A stretch of 64,000 nt of DNA from Pyropia yezoensis (taxonomy: Eukaryota; Rhodophyta; Bangiophyceae; Bangiales; Bangiaceae), in contig CM020618.1 of NCBI GenBank assembly GCA_009829735.1, forward strand, positions 40,973,030-41,037,029, written 5' to 3'. Position 1 is the first letter of the stretch. Each line of letters starts with the position of its first letter. A program made the position numbers and the translations under genes. Under the pieces are notes generated by a model. It worked only from the letters and a program-made list of their open reading frames with translations. It was not told the DNA's origin and ran no database searches. Shown piece by piece: positions 63,506 to 64,000 of the stretch.

Positions 63506-64000
63506 TGCCCGATCTCTCTTCCGCTTCGTGTGACGCCCCCGATGGGAGGAAGGGGGTCTCCAGGCGTATGGAATTTTCGAGCTCAGATAGACATCTGTGG
63601 CGGCTTACTTTAGAATCCTCATTTTTCGTGACTCTAAACATTTCCGAGTTGGCACTACCACCAGATCCGCCACATCGAGAACTGTCGAATGAGCACACTT
63701 TCTTGTCTGATGGGAAAAATATTGACGCGGCCAGCGTATGATTTGTCCATTCTACACGTTTTGCTTGCTTTCGACAAGGCGAGAAAAAGGTCGTTTACTT
63801 TAGAGAAACACCGGCGCACACATGAGGGCTACTTTCATTTGGGGACCCTGTGGCGGCTTCCCGCCTCGCTTCCCGCTTACGTGCTCGCAGTGGCACCCTA
63901 CGCCAGGGGCGCCTCAGCGCAGCACTGCTTATCCCCTGTCAAGATACAAGCCCGATTTTGGCCAGATCTCTTGCTTCGTTATGCAAATTCTTGCCCTGCT
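63506..64000. other. 3' flank of ALG8, nothing recognised
   Basis: Base composition becomes even again. No repeat, RNA gene or coding frame of note was seen. Confidence 0.5.

Noticed and set aside
1-64000. Prokaryotic features, CRISPR arrays, rRNA or intact tRNA genes
   Set aside because: No spaced direct-repeat arrays, ribosomal sequence or complete cloverleaf were seen. Element content and ALG8 are eukaryotic.

Overview
The window looks like nuclear DNA of a GC-rich eukaryote. There are no bacterial operons, ribosome-binding sites or rRNA. Most of the sequence is layered eukaryotic transposons (Ty3/gypsy chromoviruses, a Ty1/copia relic, a LINE, hAT, Tc1/mariner and several MITE-like families). 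The clearest host gene is an ER N-glycosylation enzyme, ALG8, in a single uninterrupted frame. Strong GC bias, Ala/Gly/Pro-rich proteins and intron-poor genes would suit a bangiophyte red alga (Porphyra/Pyropia type) or another GC-rich alga; this is a guess, not a proof.

Layout. 1-11,502: two copies of one Ty3/gypsy chromovirus family. Copy 1 (minus strand, running off the left edge) sits inside the 3' part of copy 2 (plus strand). Both carry an extra antisense coding region between pol and the 3' LTR. 11,503-13,934: very GC-rich, partly tandem-repetitive DNA. 13,935-15,067: decayed Tc1/mariner-type transposase. 15,068-18,974: intergenic DNA with a repeat relic and one arm of a GC-rich interspersed repeat (R1). 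18,975-20,146: a MITE split by a non-autonomous hAT element with a perfect 8-bp target duplication. 20,379-22,904: one long P-loop NTPase/nuclease-like gene of lower GC than its flanks. 23,268-26,214: further R1 copies, in inverted orientation. 26,280-30,960: a decayed LINE broken up by a tRNA-like insert, a 200-bp TA-flanked MITE and a solo LTR. 33,109-42,724: a Ty1/copia relic (minus) split by a young, nearly whole chromovirus (35,079-42,449) with 969-bp LTRs and a perfect CTTGA target duplication.

43,000-52,690 is less GC-rich, with no firm gene but three inverted-repeat elements (47,689-48,135; 49,279-49,930; 51,419-52,689). 52,671-64,000 is the host-gene end: a large Ala/Gly-rich protein (minus), a small secreted acidic protein (minus), a protein with a ribbon-helix-helix-like segment (plus), and ALG8 (plus).

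The window is best read as transposon stratigraphy beside a gene-bearing flank. The most unusual items are the antisense coding region conserved in both copies of the first chromovirus family, the NTPase/nuclease-like gene in its repeat-bounded block, and the ribbon-helix-helix-like segment in a eukaryotic protein. Coordinates of repeats without target duplications are approximate, and all identifications were made by eye.
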